Origin: Nocardia inohanensis NBRC 100128
Lineage (GTDB): Bacteria > Actinomycetota > Actinomycetes > Mycobacteriales > Mycobacteriaceae
Direction: 5' to 3'
DNA: 64,000 bases
NCBI RefSeq assembly: GCF_001612945.1
Contig: NZ_BDBK01000011.1
Location: 62,001 to 126,000 of the forward strand
Shown here: positions 35,871-43,801 of the stretch, in pieces
Position numbering within the stretch: position 1 is the first letter of the stretch
Layout: each line of letters starts with the position of its first letter
Program-made: the position numbers and the translations under genes
The notes under the pieces: generated by a model
What the model was told of the DNA's origin: nothing
What the model saw: only the letters and a program-made list of their open reading frames with translations
Databases searched by the model: none

Positions 35871-35900
35871 GTTGCCGTAACCGCAACGAAATAACCGCAA
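35871..35900. promoter_or_regulatory. Direct repeats TAACCGCAA upstream of micropeptide A
   Basis: TAACCGCAA at 35878-35886 and 35892-35900, 14 bp apart, with GTTGC/GCAAC inverted around the first (35871-35887). They lie in the 5' leader or promoter of the micropeptide. A response-regulator-like site is possible. Confidence 0.45.
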
Positions 35901-35995
35901 TGAAGTCCTGTTATACAAACTTCACCATGCTGTGAATCACTGTGTAGGACAGCGCTTTTGACATGTCATCCTATGAATCCGAGCATGCGCGATGG

Positions 35996-37426
35996 CTATC
36001 CCAGTCGCCGCAGACCAGGCCACAATTCAGCCCATGAATCCAGCGGCTGGCTACACAGGTACACCGGCGCGTCGTACTCGTCGGCGTGTATGTCGAACTC
36101 ATTACTTAGGTGAATGACTAGTTTAAAATCCTTGCAGAACAGTGCGATTCGCTGCTCGCTCATACCGACCACGAGCACCGGGCGGCCATCGGCCGGCGGG
36201 CCCCACCACCAGTAGGAGTTGTGCGGGCTGTGCGGTACCGGCAGCTGGTATTCGGAGCCGAAGCGCTCCACGGCACCGGCTTCTCCGTAATTGGCCGTGA
36301 GGATTTCGGCGTCGGGAGCGACGCGGGCACGCGCTTCGGCGAGCTGCCGGACGTACCCCGGCCAGCCGATGGTCTCCCCCGCGTCGTAGTTCACGGCGAG
36401 CACCGGGGAGCCGGGAAGCGCGGTTTCCGGGAGCACCGGCAGGAAGAGCAGGGCGCAGGCCACGGCATTGACCGCGATCACGGAACCGGTTGCGGCGAGC
36501 CGGATTCGATGTCCCGTCAACTTCGATTCGAGGCCGGTCGCGGCGGCGGCGAGCAGGAGCGGATACATACCGCCGAGGTAGTACGCCTTGCCGCCGGTGA
36601 GCAGGTAGGTGGTGAACAGCAGCAGGTAGGCAATGGTGAAGGCGCGGTATTCACGCTGCCGCCACAGCCACCCGAGCCCAAAGATCCACAGCGGCACCAA
36701 CAGTGGGCCCATCAGGCCGAACTGCAACAGTACGAACTCGGCGCGCGAGCCGGAGGTGCCGGACGATCCGCCCGCGATGGCGCGGCTCAATTCCCATTGC
36801 GGCCAGCCGTTTCGGGCCTGCCACGCCAGATACGGCAGCGCGATCAGCGTCGCCGGGACCAGCGCCAGGGGAAAGTATTTGGTGGCGAATATCTTCCGGG
36901 GTCCGGCGCAGGCGAAAGCCAAGGCCAGCAGCAGCAATGGAATCGCGGTGAGCGCCTTGACCTGCAAGCCGAGCCCCGCCAGCACCCCGATGACGAGCAA
37001 CCAGCGCCGGTCGGTCTCGGGGCGCAGCAGCCGCAGTGTCAGCACCAGGATCGCCGAGAAGACGGCCAGATCGAAAATCGTTGTGCCGAGCAGATGCCCG
37101 GCCCCGAACAGCAGCGCCGCCGATGCCACCGCGGCCGCGGCCAGGGCGCGCGCGAGGCGGCCGCCGCCGAGTTCTCGCGCCATCCAGCCCGCGCAGAGCA
37201 CGACCAGCACGGCCGCCGCGATCGCCGGAAGTCGTAATACCGCCACCGATTCCGCGTTCACCGCCGACATGGCTCGCGCCAGCAATGGCACCAGGGGCGG
37301 TTGATCCGCGTATCCCCAGTTCAGCCGGCGACCGGCGGCCAGGAAGTACAGCTCGTCACGGTGGTAGCCGTAGCGGTCCGCGTAGACCAGCAGGAGCAGC
37401 GCGAAACTTCCACCCACCCAATACAT
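35996..37426 (-). CDS. Glycosyltransferase family 39 (PMT/ArnT-like) membrane protein
   Basis: A 476-residue protein with about ten helices. It opens with YADRYGYHRDELYFLAAGRRLNWGYADQPPLVPL; the Asp-Glu after Tyr-His-Arg is the GT39/GT-C catalytic acidic pair typical of PMT_2 proteins. The C-terminal extracytoplasmic part contains SYWWWGPP. Such enzymes use polyprenyl-phosphate sugars to modify envelope polymers or proteins. ATG 37426 is the first start available, and the first helix looks slightly short. The promoter is probably shared with no neighbour. Confidence 0.82.
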   Translation of the reverse strand: MYWVGGSFALLLLVYADRYGYHRDELYFLAAGRRLNWGYADQPPLVPLLARAMSAVNAESVAVLRLPAIAAAVLVVLCAGWMARELGGGRLARALAAAAVASAALLFGAGHLLGTTIFDLAVFSAILVLTLRLLRPETDRRWLLVIGVLAGLGLQVKALTAIPLLLLALAFACAGPRKIFATKYFPLALVPATLIALPYLAWQARNGWPQWELSRAIAGGSSGTSGSRAEFVLLQFGLMGPLLVPLWIFGLGWLWRQREYRAFTIAYLLLFTTYLLTGGKAYYLGGMYPLLLAAAATGLESKLTGHRIRLAATGSVIAVNAVACALLFLPVLPETALPGSPVLAVNYDAGETIGWPGYVRQLAEARARVAPDAEILTANYGEAGAVERFGSEYQLPVPHSPHNSYWWWGPPADGRPVLVVGMSEQRIALFCKDFKLVIHLSNEFDIHADEYDAPVYLCSQPLDSWAELWPGLRRLG

Positions 37427-37495
37427 TCGGCCACCCTGCCTGTTCGCGGTGAACGCCGGGTGCTGCGGCCCCGACGCCAGGATGCCCGGATGGGG

Positions 37496-37756
37496 TCAGT
37501 GCAGCGCGACCGAACCCGTGCCGAGGTAGTAGCGAGCCGAGCCGAACTCGACGTACGGGCCACCCGGGGCGGCCGAGCCTACCGCCACCGAGCCGAGGCC
37601 GATGGTGGTGTCGGCGGCCGGGCTGCCGTTGGATCCGAGCTCGATGCCCGCGACCGGCTCCAGCGGCAGGCCGGTGGCCGGCGCGGCCTGGGCGAGGGGC
37701 ATACCGAGCAGGGTGAACGCGGCGACGCCGCCCACGCCGATGACTGTCTTCTTCAT
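37496..37756 (-). CDS. Small secreted protein
   Basis: An 86-residue protein with a signal peptide (KKTVIGVGGVAAFTLLGMPLAQA, cleavage after AQA near residue 25). A Gly/Ser/Val-rich mature region includes SPAADTTIGLGSVAVGSA and ends YYLGTGSVALH. I do not recognise a family. The N terminus at ATG 37756 with GAAGG upstream is better than the open frame to 37837. It lies between a GT39 gene and the divergent fadE genes. Confidence 0.6.
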   Translation of the reverse strand: MKKTVIGVGGVAAFTLLGMPLAQAAPATGLPLEPVAGIELGSNGSPAADTTIGLGSVAVGSAAPGGPYVEFGSARYYLGTGSVALH

Positions 37757-37900
37757 ATGCAAGACCTTCGTTTCCTGGGGGATGGTGCGCCGCCACGGTA
37801 ACCCAATCGCCGCCCGTCTGAAGGAAGTTTGTTTCACTATCTCCGGAATATCCGAAAACCACCGCTTCTACCTGCCGATTCGACAACGCTCGACGGTTCT

Positions 37901-37939
37901 TCTTACTCTGGAGTAAGATAGTCTTACTCTGGAGTAAGA
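37901..37939 (+). promoter_or_regulatory. Two tandem 18-bp operators upstream of fadE24
   Basis: TCTTACTCTGGAGTAAGA occurs exactly twice, at 37901-37918 and 37922-37939. Each copy is an inverted repeat (TCTTACTC/GAGTAAGA) and they are 21 bp apart, two helical turns. They end 38 bp before the acyl-CoA dehydrogenase start. A TetR- or FadR-type repressor encoded elsewhere is the likely ligand. Confidence 0.85.
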
Positions 37940-37977
37940 TTGCTGGGCAGGATCACCCTCCACACTCAAGAAAACTG

Positions 37978-39366
37978 GTGATGATGAGCACTCGAGACAC
38001 CGCAACGAAGCGGGATACCTCCGCCGTCGGCCTCAACCCGGTCAAGCGCGACTGGATGGGCACGGCCATGCGGGTCATGACGACCATTACCGGGTCGCCG
38101 CTCGCGGAGAAGTACAACCTGCGCAAGCCCATCGAACGGCTGACCTACGAAGGCACCAAGACCGGCTTCCGCACCCTCGGCGCGGCCACCCGGGCCTTCG
38201 AGAAGGTCGCCGGCGGCGGCGCGCCGAAGCGGTTGCCCGCGAACGAGTCTCGCAAGAAGGACTACTTCGACCTCACCCCCTCCGACGAGCAGCAGATGAT
38301 CGTCGAGACGGTGCGCGAGTTCGCCGCCGAGATCCTGCGGCCCGCGGCCTACGACGCGGACAATGCCGCCAAGGCCCCGCGCGACCTGCTGGAGCGCGCC
38401 GCCGAGCTCGGCATCACCCTGATCAATGTGCCCGAGGAGCTGGAAGGCGCGGCCTCCGAGCGTGGCGCGGTCACCAATTCCCTGGTGGCCGAGGCGCTCT
38501 CGCACGGCGACATGGGTCTGGCGCTGCCGATCCTCGCGCCGTCCGGTGTGGCCGTCGCGCTGTCCCAGTGGGGCACCGACGCCCAGCAGCAGACCTACCT
38601 GGGCGCCTTCACCGGCGAGAACGTGCCGCAGTCCTCGGTCGTCATCTCCGAGCCGGGCGCGCTGTTCGACCCGTTCGCCCTGAAGACCAAGGCCACCCGT
38701 TCCCCCAGCGGCTTCCGCCTCAACGGCGTGAAGAGCCTGGTGCCGGCCGCCGGTGACGCCGAGCTGTTCATCGTCGCCGCTGAACTGGATGGTCGTCCCG
38801 CGTTCTTCATCGTCGAGGCCGACACCGAAGGCGTTGTCATCGAGGCCGATCCGTCGATGGGTCTGCGCGCCGCCGGACTGGGTCGCCTGCTGCTCAACAA
38901 TGTCGCTGTCGCCGCCACCGCCCTGCTGGGTGACGCCGAGGTGGCGCAGCGCACCGAGGATTACGCCGACGCCGTGCGCCTGGCCCGCCTGGGCTGGTCG
39001 TCGCTGGCCATCGGTACCGGTCAGGCCGTGCTGGACTACGTGATTCCGTACGTGAAGGAGCGCGAGGCGTTCGGCGAGCCCATCGCCCACCGGCAGGCGG
39101 TCGCCTTCATGGTCGCCAATATGGCCATCGAGCTCGACGGTCTCCGTCTCGTGACCCTGCGGGGTGCGTCACGCGCGGAGCAGGGCCTGTCGTTCGCTCG
39201 CGAGGCGGCGCTGGCCAAGAAGCTGGCCACCGACAAGGGCATGCAGATCGGCCTGGACGGCGTGCAGTTGCTGGGCGGCCACGGCTTCACCAAGGAGCAC
39301 CCGGTCGAGCGCTGGTACCGCGATCTTCGTGCCGTCGGCATCGCCGAGGGCGTCGTCCTCATCTGA
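37978..39366 (+). CDS. fadE24: Acyl-CoA dehydrogenase FadE24-like
   Basis: A 462-residue flavoprotein of the acyl-CoA dehydrogenase fold with an extra 90-residue N-terminal segment, as in mycobacterial FadE24. The core shows FDLTPSDEQQMIVETVREFAAE, a central beta domain and RDLRAVGIAEGVVLI at the end. It is followed 26 nt later by the FadE23 gene, so a heterodimeric enzyme is plausible, as for paired mycobacterial FadEs. The usual catalytic Glu is not evident at a standard position. Starts at 37978, 37981 and 37984 are all possible. Two tandem operators lie upstream. Confidence 0.85.
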   Translation: MMMSTRDTATKRDTSAVGLNPVKRDWMGTAMRVMTTITGSPLAEKYNLRKPIERLTYEGTKTGFRTLGAATRAFEKVAGGGAPKRLPANESRKKDYFDLTPSDEQQMIVETVREFAAEILRPAAYDADNAAKAPRDLLERAAELGITLINVPEELEGAASERGAVTNSLVAEALSHGDMGLALPILAPSGVAVALSQWGTDAQQQTYLGAFTGENVPQSSVVISEPGALFDPFALKTKATRSPSGFRLNGVKSLVPAAGDAELFIVAAELDGRPAFFIVEADTEGVVIEADPSMGLRAAGLGRLLLNNVAVAATALLGDAEVAQRTEDYADAVRLARLGWSSLAIGTGQAVLDYVIPYVKEREAFGEPIAHRQAVAFMVANMAIELDGLRLVTLRGASRAEQGLSFAREAALAKKLATDKGMQIGLDGVQLLGGHGFTKEHPVERWYRDLRAVGIAEGVVLI

Positions 39367-39392
39367 CCCGACTTCTCAACGGAGAGACCACC

Positions 39393-40622
39393 ATGATCAA
39401 TCTCGAACTCCCCAAGAAGCTGCGGGCCAGCGCCAACCAGGCCCACCAGGTTGCCGCCGAGATCTTCCGCCCGGCTTCGCGCAAGTACGACCTGGCCGAG
39501 CACGAATACCCGGTCGAGCTGGACACCATGGCCGCCATGGTCGAGGGCCTGTCCGACTCCGGCACCGAGCAGATCTCCGGCGCCACCGGCGGCCGCTCGG
39601 TCGACGGTGACAAGGACGCACACGCCACCGAGCTGCTCGGAAACACCAACGGCGGCAACATGTCCGCCTTGATGAACGCCCTCGAGACCTCCTGGGGCGA
39701 CGTCGGCCTGATGCTGTCGATCCCCTACCAGGGCCTGGGCAACGCCGCCATCGCCGCGGTCGCCACCGACGAGCAGCTGGCGCGTTTCGGCAAGGTGTGG
39801 GCCGCCATGGCCATCACCGAACCGTCCTTCGGCTCCGACTCGGCCGCCGTCACCACCACCGCCACCCTCGACGGTGACGAGTGGGTCCTCAACGGCACCA
39901 AGATCTTCGTGACCGCCGGTTCCCGCGCCACCCACATCGTGGTCTGGGCCTCGGTCGACCGCTCCCTCGGCCGTGCCGCCATCAAGTCCTTCGTCGTCCC
40001 CCGTGACGCCAAGGGCCTCACCGTGTCCCGCTTGGAGCACAAGCTCGGCATCAAGGCCTCCGACACCGCCGAGATCCGCTTCGAAGACTGCCGCATCCCC
40101 AAGGACAACATCCTCGGCTCCCCGGAAGTCAACGTGGAGAAGGGTTTTGCCGGCGTCATGCAGACGTTCGACAACACCCGCCCCCTCGTGGCCGCCATGG
40201 CGGTCGGCGTCGGCCGCGCCGCCCTCGAGGAACTCCGCAAGGTCCTCGAAGAAGCAGGCGTAGAAATCTCCTACGACAAGCCCGCCAACAACCAGCACGC
40301 CGCCGCCGCGGAATTCCTCCGCCTGGAGGCAGACTACGAATCCGCCTACCTCCTCTCCCTCCGCGCCGCCTGGATGGCCGACAACAAGAAGCCGAACTCC
40401 TTGGAAGCCTCCATGTCCAAGGCCAAGGCCGGCCGCATGGGCACGGATGTGACGCTGAAAGCCGTCGAATTGGCCGGCACCACCGGCTACTCCCAGCGCA
40501 CCCTCCTGGAAAAGTGGAGCCGCGACTCGAAGATCCTCGACATCTTCGAAGGCACCCAGCAGATCCAGCAGCTCATCGTCGCCCGCCGAGTCCTCGGCCT
40601 CGGCTCCGACAAGCTGAAGTAA
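39393..40622 (+). CDS. fadE23: Acyl-CoA dehydrogenase FadE23-like
   Basis: A 409-residue acyl-CoA dehydrogenase. FAD and substrate segments are MAITEPSFGSDSAAVTTTATLDGDEWVLNGTKIFVTAGSR, LGIKASDTAEIRFEDCRIP and the C-terminal EGTQQIQQLIVARRVLG, where the Glu-Gly-Thr motif positions the catalytic site. It pairs with the preceding FadE24 gene as a two-subunit enzyme in one operon. The M. tuberculosis pair (Rv3139-Rv3140) is reported as isoniazid-responsive, from memory. GGAGAG precedes the ATG, and a strong terminator follows. Confidence 0.9.
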   Translation: MINLELPKKLRASANQAHQVAAEIFRPASRKYDLAEHEYPVELDTMAAMVEGLSDSGTEQISGATGGRSVDGDKDAHATELLGNTNGGNMSALMNALETSWGDVGLMLSIPYQGLGNAAIAAVATDEQLARFGKVWAAMAITEPSFGSDSAAVTTTATLDGDEWVLNGTKIFVTAGSRATHIVVWASVDRSLGRAAIKSFVVPRDAKGLTVSRLEHKLGIKASDTAEIRFEDCRIPKDNILGSPEVNVEKGFAGVMQTFDNTRPLVAAMAVGVGRAALEELRKVLEEAGVEISYDKPANNQHAAAAEFLRLEADYESAYLLSLRAAWMADNKKPNSLEASMSKAKAGRMGTDVTLKAVELAGTTGYSQRTLLEKWSRDSKILDIFEGTQQIQQLIVARRVLGLGSDKLK

Positions 40623-40637
40623 GAACTGCACCAACGA

Positions 40638-40676
40638 AAACCGGTGTGGCCCACTGCGGGCCACACCGGTTTTTTC
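40638..40676 (+). terminator. Strong terminator of the fadE operon
   Basis: AAAACCGGTGTGGCCC pairs with GGGCCACACCGGTTTT (16 bp, 5-nt loop) followed by six T residues. Confidence 0.95.
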
Positions 40677-40724
40677 GTTCCCGATACCAGCGGAATCATC
40701 GGCATAACCGGTGAATTGGAACGG

Positions 40725-41966
40725 CTATCGGGCTAGGCGGGCGGCTCGGGATCGTAGGTAGCGTTGTTCGGGGAGGCTGGTGGTGTGGCGGGCGGCCAGG
40801 TCGTAGTTCGTGCGGGCTGCGGGGTGGTCGCCGGCCAGCTCTTGGAGGTGGGCTCGGACGGCGTAGAGCCGATGGTGGTTGGTCATGCGGGGGTCGGTGT
40901 CGAGTTCTTTGAGGAGGTCCAGGCCGGCTTGGGGGCCTTGGGTCATCGCTACGGCGACTGCGTGGTTGAGGGTGACCATGGGGTTGGGGGCGATGCGGGC
41001 GAGGATGCCGTAGAGGATGCGGATTTGTTCCCAGTCGGTGTCTTCGGCTCGGGGGGCTTGGACGTGGAGGGCGGCGGTTGCTGCTTGGAGTTGGTAGGGG
41101 CCGAGGGGGGAAGTGGACATGGCGGTGGTGATCAGGGCGGTGCCCTCTTCGATCAGGGTTGTGTCCCAACGGGTTCGGTCTTGTTCGGCCAGCGGGATCA
41201 GGGTGCCGTCGGGGCCGGTGCGGGCCGGGCGGCGGGCATCGGTCAGCAGCATCAGCGCGAGCAGGCCGGCTACCTCGCCGTCATCGGGGAGGGAACGGCG
41301 CAGCATGCGGGTGAGGCGGATGGCCTCCGTGGTGAGTTCGCCGCGGTGCAGATCGGGGCCGGAGCTGGCGGTGTAGCCCTCGTTGAAGATCAGGTAGAGG
41401 ACGTGCAGGACGGCGTCCAGCCTGGCCGACCATTCCGGGGGGCTGGGCATCGCGAAAGATGCTCCGGCGGAACGTATCCGCTGCTTGGCGCGACTGATCC
41501 GGGGGGCCATGGTGGCCTCGGGCACGAGGAAAGCCCGCGCCACCTCTGCGGTGCTGAGGCCGCCGACCGCGCGGAGGGTGAGTGCGACCTGGGCGGCGGG
41601 CGTCAGGGCCGGATGGCAGCACAGGAATAGCAGTGCGAGCGTGTCGTCCTGGTCGGCGGGGTTTTCGTCGCCGGGGGTCGGTGTGAGATCGGCGGGCCCT
41701 TCGCGTACTGCCGCGGTCGCCTCCCGGCGGCGGCGGGCCTGCTCACTGCGGACCTGATCGACCAGGCGGCGGGCGGCGACGGTGACCAGCCAGGAGCGCG
41801 GGTTCTCCGGGATGCCGTCGGCGGACCATTGCATCGCGGCGGCGAGCAGGGCCTCCTGGACCGCATCCTCGCACTCCTCGAAACCGCCGTAGCGGCGCAG
41901 CAGGGCCCCGAGGACCTGCGGCGCCAACTCGCGCAGCAGGTTCTCGAGTGGTGCGGGGGCGTTCAC
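40725..41966 (-). CDS. ECF42-type RNA polymerase sigma factor (SigJ-like, DUF6596)
   Basis: A 413-residue ECF sigma factor with a long C-terminal extension. Region 2 (LLRELAPQVLGALLRRYGGFEECEDAVQEALLAA) and region 4 (LTLRAVGGLSTAEVARAFLVPEATMAPRISRAKQRIR) are clear. The extension contains LYLIFNEGYTASSG and helical repeats typical of ECF42. Such factors are encoded with YCII/DGPF proteins, as here: two lie directly upstream on the same strand. GTG 41966 overlaps the stop of the nearer one by 3 nt. No anti-sigma factor is present; the extension may do that job. Confidence 0.9.
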   Translation of the reverse strand: MNAPAPLENLLRELAPQVLGALLRRYGGFEECEDAVQEALLAAAMQWSADGIPENPRSWLVTVAARRLVDQVRSEQARRRREATAAVREGPADLTPTPGDENPADQDDTLALLFLCCHPALTPAAQVALTLRAVGGLSTAEVARAFLVPEATMAPRISRAKQRIRSAGASFAMPSPPEWSARLDAVLHVLYLIFNEGYTASSGPDLHRGELTTEAIRLTRMLRRSLPDDGEVAGLLALMLLTDARRPARTGPDGTLIPLAEQDRTRWDTTLIEEGTALITTAMSTSPLGPYQLQAATAALHVQAPRAEDTDWEQIRILYGILARIAPNPMVTLNHAVAVAMTQGPQAGLDLLKELDTDPRMTNHHRLYAVRAHLQELAGDHPAARTNYDLAARHTTSLPEQRYLRSRAARLAR

Positions 41967-42292
41967 ATCTCCATCCCTGCCGAATCCATCAGCGGACGCA
42001 CCTCCACGCCGGCATCGTGATCACGCGACAACGTGGCCGCCAATTCCACTGCGCGCTCGCGGCTTTCACAGTCGATCAGGTAGTGGCCGGCGACGTAATC
42101 CGGGGTGCGCGAATACGGCCCCTCGGTCACGGTCACGACACCGTCCGACACCGAAACCACGGCGCTGATGGACGGATCGGCGAACAGGTGAGCGCTGATC
42201 AACTCCCCGGGCGCCGCCGGGAACCGTTCGTGGTCGAAGTGGTCCCCAGGCAGCGCCGCTGCGCGCAGATAGAGGTTCAGCAGGAACTTCAC
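41963..42292 (-). CDS. YCII/DGPF-domain protein
   Basis: A 109-residue member of the YCII family (ferredoxin-like fold) paired with ECF42 sigma factors. It has the start KFLLNLYLRA, TVTEGPYSRTPDYVAGHYLIDCESRERAVELAA and EVRPL near the end. In the usual DGPF motif the Asp is replaced (TEGPY). It sits between its paralogue and the sigma gene, with an 8-nt gap before and a 3-nt overlap after. Confidence 0.82.
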   Translation of the reverse strand: MKFLLNLYLRAAALPGDHFDHERFPAAPGELISAHLFADPSISAVVSVSDGVVTVTEGPYSRTPDYVAGHYLIDCESRERAVELAATLSRDHDAGVEVRPLMDSAGMEM

Positions 42293-42299
42293 GGCGTGC

Positions 42300-42662
42300 T
42301 CAATGGTCGGCCGCGAAGACCACCGGCCGCACCTCGATGCCGAGGCCGTCGACGGCGGCGTCCGGGATGAGCGCCGCCAATTCCAAAGCCCGCTTCCGGT
42401 TCTCACACTCCACCAGGTAGTAGCCGCCGAGGTACTCCTTGGCCTCGAGGTACGGCCCGTCGGTTACCGCCGGAACGCCGGACCGCACCCGGACCACCGC
42501 GCTCTGCGACGGATCGGCCAGCGCGGCGGTGCTGATCAGTTCCCCGGACTTGGTGACGGTGTCCATGAACGCGCCGTGGCCGCGCATCACCTCGGTGCGC
42601 TCCTCCTCGGTCAGCGCCTCCCAGACCTGCGGGTTGCTGTGCATGATCAGCAAGAACTTCAC
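42300..42662 (-). CDS. YCII/DGPF-domain protein
   Basis: A 120-residue YCII family protein: KFLLIMHSNPQVW at the N terminus, GHGAFMDTVTKSGELIST, and the DGPF-type motif AVTDGPYLEAKEYLGGYYLVECENRKRALELAA. It is the first gene of the three-gene ECF42 operon. GTG 42662 has GAGGAG 5-6 nt upstream. The role is unknown; the family is suspected to sense or process a small molecule that controls the sigma factor. Confidence 0.87.
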   Translation of the reverse strand: MKFLLIMHSNPQVWEALTEEERTEVMRGHGAFMDTVTKSGELISTAALADPSQSAVVRVRSGVPAVTDGPYLEAKEYLGGYYLVECENRKRALELAALIPDAAVDGLGIEVRPVVFAADH

Positions 42663-42712
42663 GTTGTCTCCTCTGTCGATCGGTCGGCGTCCTGTGCGCC
42701 GTTCACCATCAA

Positions 42713-42771
42713 GTCGGAGCCGATGACGCATTCTTGCGCGCCGACCGCAAAAATCTCGCCACGGCTCCGAC
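42713..42771. promoter_or_regulatory. Long inverted repeat in the divergent intergenic region
   Basis: GTCGGAGCCG (42713-42722) and CGGCTCCGAC (42762-42771) are perfect 10-bp arms separated by 39 bp, between the ECF42 operon and the LLM gene. It could be a pair of binding half-sites or a DNA cruciform; the loop contains an A-rich tract (CGCAAAAATCTCG). Confidence 0.5.
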
Positions 42772-42837
42772 TATCTCCCGAACGGGACGCCACACCTGGG
42801 CGTTCCGCACCCGACAACGATCCACGGGAGATCAAGA

Positions 42838-43737
42838 ATGAACCTGCCACAGATCGGCTTCAGCCTGCCGTACATCGAGCCCTACGCCGGCCCCGACGCC
42901 GTCGTCACGGTGGCTCAGGCGGTGGAAAGGCTCGGATTCCATGCCGTTTCGGCCAGCGATCGGATGCTGATCCCCGCGGGACCGCACTGGAACAACGACG
43001 CGGGTCTGCCCGAGGCGCACGCCTGGGACTCGCTGGAGGTGCTGACCTGGGCGGCCGCGCACACCCGGCGGATCCGGGTGACCACCGACATCGTGAACTC
43101 GATCTTCCAGCCGCCCGTCATCCTGGCGCGCAGGCTGGCCACGCTCGATCGGCTGTCGCGGGGGCGGCTGGATGTCGGCGTCGGTCAGGGCGGCGGCACC
43201 CGGCTGCCACCGTTCTACATTCCCGAGGAGTTCGTCGCGGCGGGCGTGCCGGTGGGTCGCCGCGGCGCCGGATTCGTCGAGCACATCGCCGCCATGCGGG
43301 CCTGCTGGGCCCCCGACCCGGTCGAATTCCAGGGCGAGCACTACCGGATTCCGATGTCGATGGTCGGCCCGAAACCGTATGCGGGCACCATCCCCGTGTT
43401 CATCGGTGCGATCAACCGGCGCACCATCGAACGGGCGGCCCGCATCGGGGACGGCTTCATCACCACCGCGATCGACTGGGAGGACACCCGGACCAATATC
43501 CGCTGGTATCGAGCGGCCGGCGGCACCGGCACCGTGGTGGTGAACGTGATCCCCGCGCGTCACCGGCTTTCGCCCCGCGCCTTCACCGAAACCGTTCTGA
43601 AAGACCTCGAACACGCCGCGTCCGTCGGTGCCGACGAGATGCACATCGCACTACATCTCATTCCGTCCCTCCCCGAGCAGCAGGTGGAACTGCTGGAAGC
43701 GCTCGCGGCCGGGCTCAGCCTGCCGATACCGGGCTGA
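42838..43737 (+). CDS. LLM-class (luciferase-like) flavin/F420-dependent oxidoreductase
   Basis: A 299-residue TIM-barrel oxidoreductase of the bacterial luciferase family. It has PQIGFSLPYIEPYAGPDAVVTVAQAVERLGFHAVSASDR, RIRVTTDIVNSIFQPPVILARRLATLDRLSRGRLDVGVGQGGG and the cofactor segment IPVFIGAINRRTIERAARIGDGFI. Actinobacterial members often use F420; the cofactor here is not proven. GGGAGATCAAG precedes the ATG. Divergent from the ECF42 operon. Confidence 0.85.
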   Translation: MNLPQIGFSLPYIEPYAGPDAVVTVAQAVERLGFHAVSASDRMLIPAGPHWNNDAGLPEAHAWDSLEVLTWAAAHTRRIRVTTDIVNSIFQPPVILARRLATLDRLSRGRLDVGVGQGGGTRLPPFYIPEEFVAAGVPVGRRGAGFVEHIAAMRACWAPDPVEFQGEHYRIPMSMVGPKPYAGTIPVFIGAINRRTIERAARIGDGFITTAIDWEDTRTNIRWYRAAGGTGTVVVNVIPARHRLSPRAFTETVLKDLEHAASVGADEMHIALHLIPSLPEQQVELLEALAAGLSLPIPG

Positions 43738-43801
43738 CCACCTCACCACCCTGGAATGTTGGGCAGGCGGCCGGTTCGCGGGGCCGCCTAGGATCGAGCG
43801 G

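Noticed and set aside
42663..42837. ECF42 consensus promoter (TGTCGA-type -35)
   Set aside because: TGTCGA at 42674-42679 is on the wrong strand for the sigma operon and has no matching -10 at the right distance.
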